DNA of 7,606 bases from UBA1181 sp045113275 (GTDB lineage: Bacteria > Bacteroidota > Bacteroidia > Bacteroidales > Paludibacteraceae), in assembly GCA_045113275.1 (NCBI GenBank), contig JBGUIU010000056.1, positions 1 to 7,606 on the forward strand, written 5' to 3'. The notes under the pieces are model-generated. The model did not search any database, was not told where the DNA came from, and saw nothing but the letters and a program-made list of their open reading frames with translations. How positions within the stretch are numbered: the stretch's first letter is position 1; each line of letters opens with the position of its first letter. This document shows, piece by piece, positions 5,751 through 7,606 of this stretch. The position numbers and the translations under genes are program-made.

Positions 5751-5835
5751 ACGATGCTAATAAAAACTTGATTCACAAATAATTAGAAGCTGTTTTTGAA
5801 TTATAAAAACGCACCCGTAAAGGTGCGTTTTTATT
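5740..5835 (+). ncRNA. Candidate tracrRNA directly after the last CRISPR repeat
   Basis: ATTCACAA at 5771-5778 is the perfect reverse complement of repeat bases 2-9 (TTGTGAAT). Two G-U pairs (5770, 5769) extend the duplex to ten pairs, and the A-run at 5762-5766 could pair with the repeat's U-run after a bulge. Next comes a hairpin in the nexus position: ATAATT 5779-5784 with AATTAT 5799-5804, extendable by AGAA with TTTT. A strong terminator ends it (5805-5832). The predicted RNA is about 90 nt, in the tracrRNA size range, and would start from the promoter-like boxes of the repeat at 5704-5750. In this model anti-repeat, nexus and terminator come in the order known for Cas9 tracrRNAs. The anti-repeat is short, so the call is tentative; alternatively this is only the flank of the array. 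Confidence 0.5.
5803..5834 (+). terminator. Rho-independent terminator after the CRISPR array
   Basis: AAAAACGCACC at 5805-5815 pairs perfectly with GGTGCGTTTTT at 5822-5832 around a 6-nt loop; A-T pairs at 5804/5833 and 5803/5834 extend it to 13 bp. The right arm supplies the T-run. It would end both array transcripts and the candidate tracrRNA, and insulates the acetyltransferase gene. Confidence 0.88.
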
Positions 5836-5872
5836 ACAGTAACTGAATTTTTAATTTTATAAAATTTATCGA

Positions 5873-6307
5873 ATGGAAATTATCCGTGCAACGACAACTG
5901 CTGAACGCGCCGGCGCTTACTATGTCAGAATACAAGCAATGGCTAGAAAACATCAAATTCCGCTCAATGTGGAATTCGACGAACATGATACACCCGACAC
6001 CAAGTACATCGTAATCATCGATAACTTCCTACCAATCGCCACCTGCCGACTCTACCCTATTGACGATTCTAAGATCATGCTCGGTCGAATCGTCGTACTG
6101 CCTGAATATCGCAAACAAGGCATCGGTACTCTAGTCGTCAAAGAGGCTGAAAACTGGGCAAAAGAACTGGGATACACCTCTGCCCTCCTCGAAAGCCGTG
6201 ATAATAAACTACCTTTCTACGAATCTATGGGCTACAAAGCTGACCTGTCTCAGAAAATCGAAGGCCCTACCTTCACCTGCTATAAAATGCAGAAAGATTT
6301 AATCTAA
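5873..6307 (+). CDS. GNAT-family N-acetyltransferase, 144 aa
   Basis: A complete small GNAT enzyme of typical single-domain length, transferring an acetyl group from acetyl-CoA to an amine; the substrate is unknown. The acetyl-CoA-binding motif is clear: GRIVVLPEYRKQGIGTLVV at 71-89, containing the R-x-x-G-x-G signature (RKQGIG, 80-85). The helix EAENWAKELG follows, then FYESMGYK at 115-122, the usual last-strand region. The N-terminal part (YVRIQAMARKHQIPLNVEFD, 17-36) resembles the small cytoplasmic GNAT subgroup with an ElaA-like front end. There is no signal peptide. The in-frame TAA at 5852-5854 fixes the ATG at 5873 as the first usable start. A weak promoter-like pair, TTTT 5829-5832 with TAATTTTA 5852-5859 at 19 bases, lies just upstream. 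It stands alone between two terminators, and nothing ties it to the CRISPR array except position. Confidence 0.92.
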   Translation: MEIIRATTTAERAGAYYVRIQAMARKHQIPLNVEFDEHDTPDTKYIVIIDNFLPIATCRLYPIDDSKIMLGRIVVLPEYRKQGIGTLVVKEAENWAKELGYTSALLESRDNKLPFYESMGYKADLSQKIEGPTFTCYKMQKDLI

Positions 6308-6328
6308 CTCACTTCATATCATAAAAAT

Positions 6329-6371
6329 GAGGGTGTCAAGATTCAATTTTTGAGCCCTCTCGTTTTTTTTT
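6329..6371 (+). terminator. Terminator of the acetyltransferase gene
   Basis: GAGGGT 6329-6334 pairs with GCCCTC 6354-6359 (the T pairs with G), and TCAA 6336-6339 with TTGA 6350-6353, with one bulged G. A run of nine T follows at 6363-6371. It lies 21 bp after the gene's stop. The GAGGGTGT...TCAA form is common for terminators in this bacterial group. Confidence 0.85.
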
Positions 6372-6566
6372 GTTGGAGTCATAAATATATTACACAATAC
6401 GCAATCTCCTCAGCCCCAGTAGAGGCGACACTTTATTGGCACAGGCGTGAGCCCGTATAATCGATTTGTAAGATTTGAATAGATTTGTAAGATTTCTCGC
6501 GAAGCGACTTCTATGTATATTCATATCATACTGTACCATTCTGTTTGCAATTTTTTCATACAACAA
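6372..6566. other. Intergenic stretch, no gene seen
   Basis: No plausible gene on either strand. On the - strand, a 25-residue open run without a start codon (IIRAHACANKVSPLLGL...) covers about 6395-6465 and looks like a peptide from a dispersed non-coding element, not a gene. It also contains a direct repeat (6463-6495) and a small TCGC-GAA-GCGA palindrome near 6497-6507. No promoter match to the Bacteroidetes consensus was found. Confidence 0.4.
6463..6495 (+). repeat. 14-bp direct repeat, 19-bp period
   Basis: GATTTGTAAGATTT occurs at 6463-6476 and again at 6482-6495, separated by GAATA. It is exact and adjacent, but only two copies are present. It could be an operator, a recombinase core or simple duplication; nothing nearby decides. 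Confidence 0.6.
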
Positions 6567-6594
6567 GAGGGCATATCAATTTTGATACACCCTC
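6567..6594 (-). terminator. Probable terminator of the outer-membrane protein gene
   Basis: GAGGG 6567-6571 pairs with CCCTC 6590-6594, and TATCAA 6574-6579 with TTGATA 6582-6587; two mismatched pairs (CA/CA) lie between and the loop is very small. It is 26 bp beyond the stop of the - strand gene at 6620. Read on the - strand it starts GAGGGTGTATCAA, the same style as the terminator at 6329-6371. The following sequence is only moderately T-rich (TTGTTGT), so termination may be partial. Confidence 0.55.
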
Positions 6595-6619
6595 ACCTAA
6601 TAGTTGTCAGTTATATAAA

Positions 6620-7216
6620 TTAGAAATTAAAGGTCACACCGCCTGCAACAACTGGCAATTTACTATCTACTCTACGCACACGTCCTACCCAATCTCCTGA
6701 ACATTCTAGCTTTACGCCAAAGAGATCCGTAAAATGCCACTTTGCCCCTATGTAGGTTCCAAAAATACCGAAAACATCGACTCCCTTCCTTTGTACAGCC
6801 TCTTCTGGCATGGCAATTAAATCAAAATATTCACTTTGATCCCAATGAGAAAGTTCCACACCGCCCAAAAGGCCTGCATACACATCCAATTTCTTTACAA
6901 ATTCAAAGTGGAAACCACTACGTGCCACAATGGGCATATCCCAATAGCCATCTGGTTCCCAGGGCTGAAATCCCACCAACAAACCTAAGTCAATGGCTCC
7001 GTTATCGCCAAACTTATCTGTATGGATAAATCCATCCTTGAGTCCCACCATGCCATCTACTGAGAAAAATGGTGGTCCCACTGCTATCGTTGGAACGCCT
7101 ACCATAAGTCCTAATGAAAACTCCCCCGCATTTGCAAACTGAATCTTCTCAACATTTGATGCATTTACATTTACAAAAAGAAATGCAGATGCAATTAACA
7201 TAAAAATCTTTTTCAT
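6620..7216 (-). CDS. Small outer-membrane beta-barrel-like protein, 198 aa
   Basis: Residues 1-19 form a clear signal peptide (MKKIFMLIASAFLFVNVNA, cleavage likely after NA). The mature part of about 179 residues is rich in Gly and aromatic residues, with short alternating strands (FSLGLMVGVP, AIDLGLLVGF, SGFHFEFVKKLDVYAGLLGGVEL, DVFGIFGTYIGAKWHFT). It ends VTFNF, a C-terminal Phe typical of the beta-signal read by the BAM machinery. This suggests an eight-stranded outer-membrane barrel of the kind common in Bacteroidetes; the role is unknown. I place the start at the ATG at 7216 because the signal peptide begins there. An ATG at 7222 adds two residues, and a TTG at 7225 is less likely. It reads in the same direction as miaA but 234 bp downstream of it, with its own promoter-like box, so it is probably transcribed separately. 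Confidence 0.85.
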   Translation of the reverse strand: MKKIFMLIASAFLFVNVNASNVEKIQFANAGEFSLGLMVGVPTIAVGPPFFSVDGMVGLKDGFIHTDKFGDNGAIDLGLLVGFQPWEPDGYWDMPIVARSGFHFEFVKKLDVYAGLLGGVELSHWDQSEYFDLIAMPEEAVQRKGVDVFGIFGTYIGAKWHFTDLFGVKLECSGDWVGRVRRVDSKLPVVAGGVTFNF

Positions 7217-7238
7217 ACACATCAATATTTAAATTAAA

Positions 7239-7246
7239 CAAAAATA
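7239..7246 (-). promoter_or_regulatory. Possible -7 box of the outer-membrane protein gene
   Basis: On the - strand, TATTTTTG matches TAnnTTTG fully, about 23 bases upstream of the ATG at 7216. The position 19 bases upstream does not read TTTG, so the -33 half is missing or diverged. Confidence 0.35.
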
Positions 7247-7450
7247 ATTCCATTTTCATTTAATCCGATCCCCCTCTTTTTACCTAATGGCGTTTGTTTC
7301 CTGCCAATAACCTTATATAGTATGTTTTTGATATTACAATATTAAAGTTTATTTTTTAATTAACCATATTTTTTACAAGAAAAATCAAACTTTTTTACAA
7401 TAATTTTTAAATCCTTCTACTATCAACTTTTATTTGATAAGATTTTCCCA

Positions 7451-7606
7451 CTACAACAATCCAATGATTTCATTCAATTTATCTTCCATAGCTAATTGAG
7501 AATCAATCCAATGTATTGTAAAACCTCGACGTTCCATTCCACGGAACCAGGTCATTTGTCGTTTGGCAAATTGATGAATGGCAATTTCCAATTCCGCCAC
7601 CATCTC
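7451..7606 (-). CDS. miaA: tRNA dimethylallyltransferase MiaA, C-terminal 51 residues (partial)
   Basis: The frame is open from the window edge to TAG at 7451-7453 and reads EMVAELEIAIHQFAKRQMTW, then FRGMERRGFTIHWID. The segment FAKRQMTWFRG is the conserved motif near the C-terminus of MiaA, which is the basis of the call. MiaA transfers the dimethylallyl group from DMAPP to N6 of A37 in tRNAs that read codons starting with U, next to the anticodon. The nucleotide-binding N-terminus and most of the enzyme lie beyond the window, so start, full length and active-site residues cannot be judged. The end is natural, with about 20 residues after the motif. No clear terminator follows; the next 200 bp are very AT-rich. 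Confidence 0.88.
   Translation of the reverse strand, partial: EMVAELEIAIHQFAKRQMTWFRGMERRGFTIHWIDSQLAMEDKLNEIIGLL

Noticed and set aside
5751..5780. A fourth 30-bp spacer after the last repeat
   Set aside because: No repeat follows at 5781; the segment instead holds the anti-repeat.
7217..7225. TTG at 7225 as start of the outer-membrane protein
   Set aside because: It would put extra residues before an otherwise standard MKK signal peptide; an ATG closer to it fits better.

Overview
The window looks like a chromosomal segment of a Bacteroidales bacterium that has a type IX secretion system (T9SS), most likely Prevotella or a close relative. Four things point there. A large secreted protein ends in a T9SS sorting domain. 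Promoters fit the Bacteroidetes consensus TTTG-N19-TAnnTTTG, two of them exactly. Terminators are of the GAGGGTGT hairpin type. The direct-repeat array matches the 47-bp repeat style of Bacteroidetes type II-C CRISPR loci. The genus is an inference.

Layout, left to right. (1) 1-663: the end of a small lipoprotein-like gene that appears frameshifted at a CT-rich tract, then a stretch of coding-like sequence interrupted by a stop. (2) 677-1884: an exact promoter, a 5' leader, a 317-residue protein of unknown function on the + strand, and a strong two-way terminator. (3) 1897-4974, - strand: a 1025-residue secreted CotH-kinase-like protein with two lamin-tail-like domains, a chitobiase C-terminal-like domain, an InlB-type repeat and a T9SS tail. 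(4) 5181-5835: the most interesting part, described below. (5) 5873-6307, + strand: a GNAT acetyltransferase. (6) 6308-6619: an intergenic stretch between two related terminator hairpins. (7) 6620-7216, - strand: a small outer-membrane barrel-like protein. (8) 7451-7606, - strand: the C-terminal end of miaA.

The CRISPR region. Three full 47-bp repeats and one truncated repeat are separated by three spacers of exactly 30 bp. A degenerate repeat copy lies further upstream, cut off by about 270 bp of foreign-looking sequence. That insert holds a GC-rich (about 65%) gene tail and then an exact promoter driving a compact RNA with four predicted hairpins. Each full repeat begins with (G/C)TTG, 19 bases, then TAATTTAG. 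This is the housekeeping promoter layout with the correct spacing, so each spacer may have its own promoter. Directly after the last repeat are an 8-base perfect anti-repeat (10 pairs with wobble), a second hairpin and a rho-independent terminator. My reading is a tracrRNA of about 90 nt transcribed from the promoter inside the last repeat. No cas gene is in the window, so the array is isolated at this scale; cas9 could lie outside it.

The other genes do not form an obvious pathway. They are mostly single transcription units separated by terminators.
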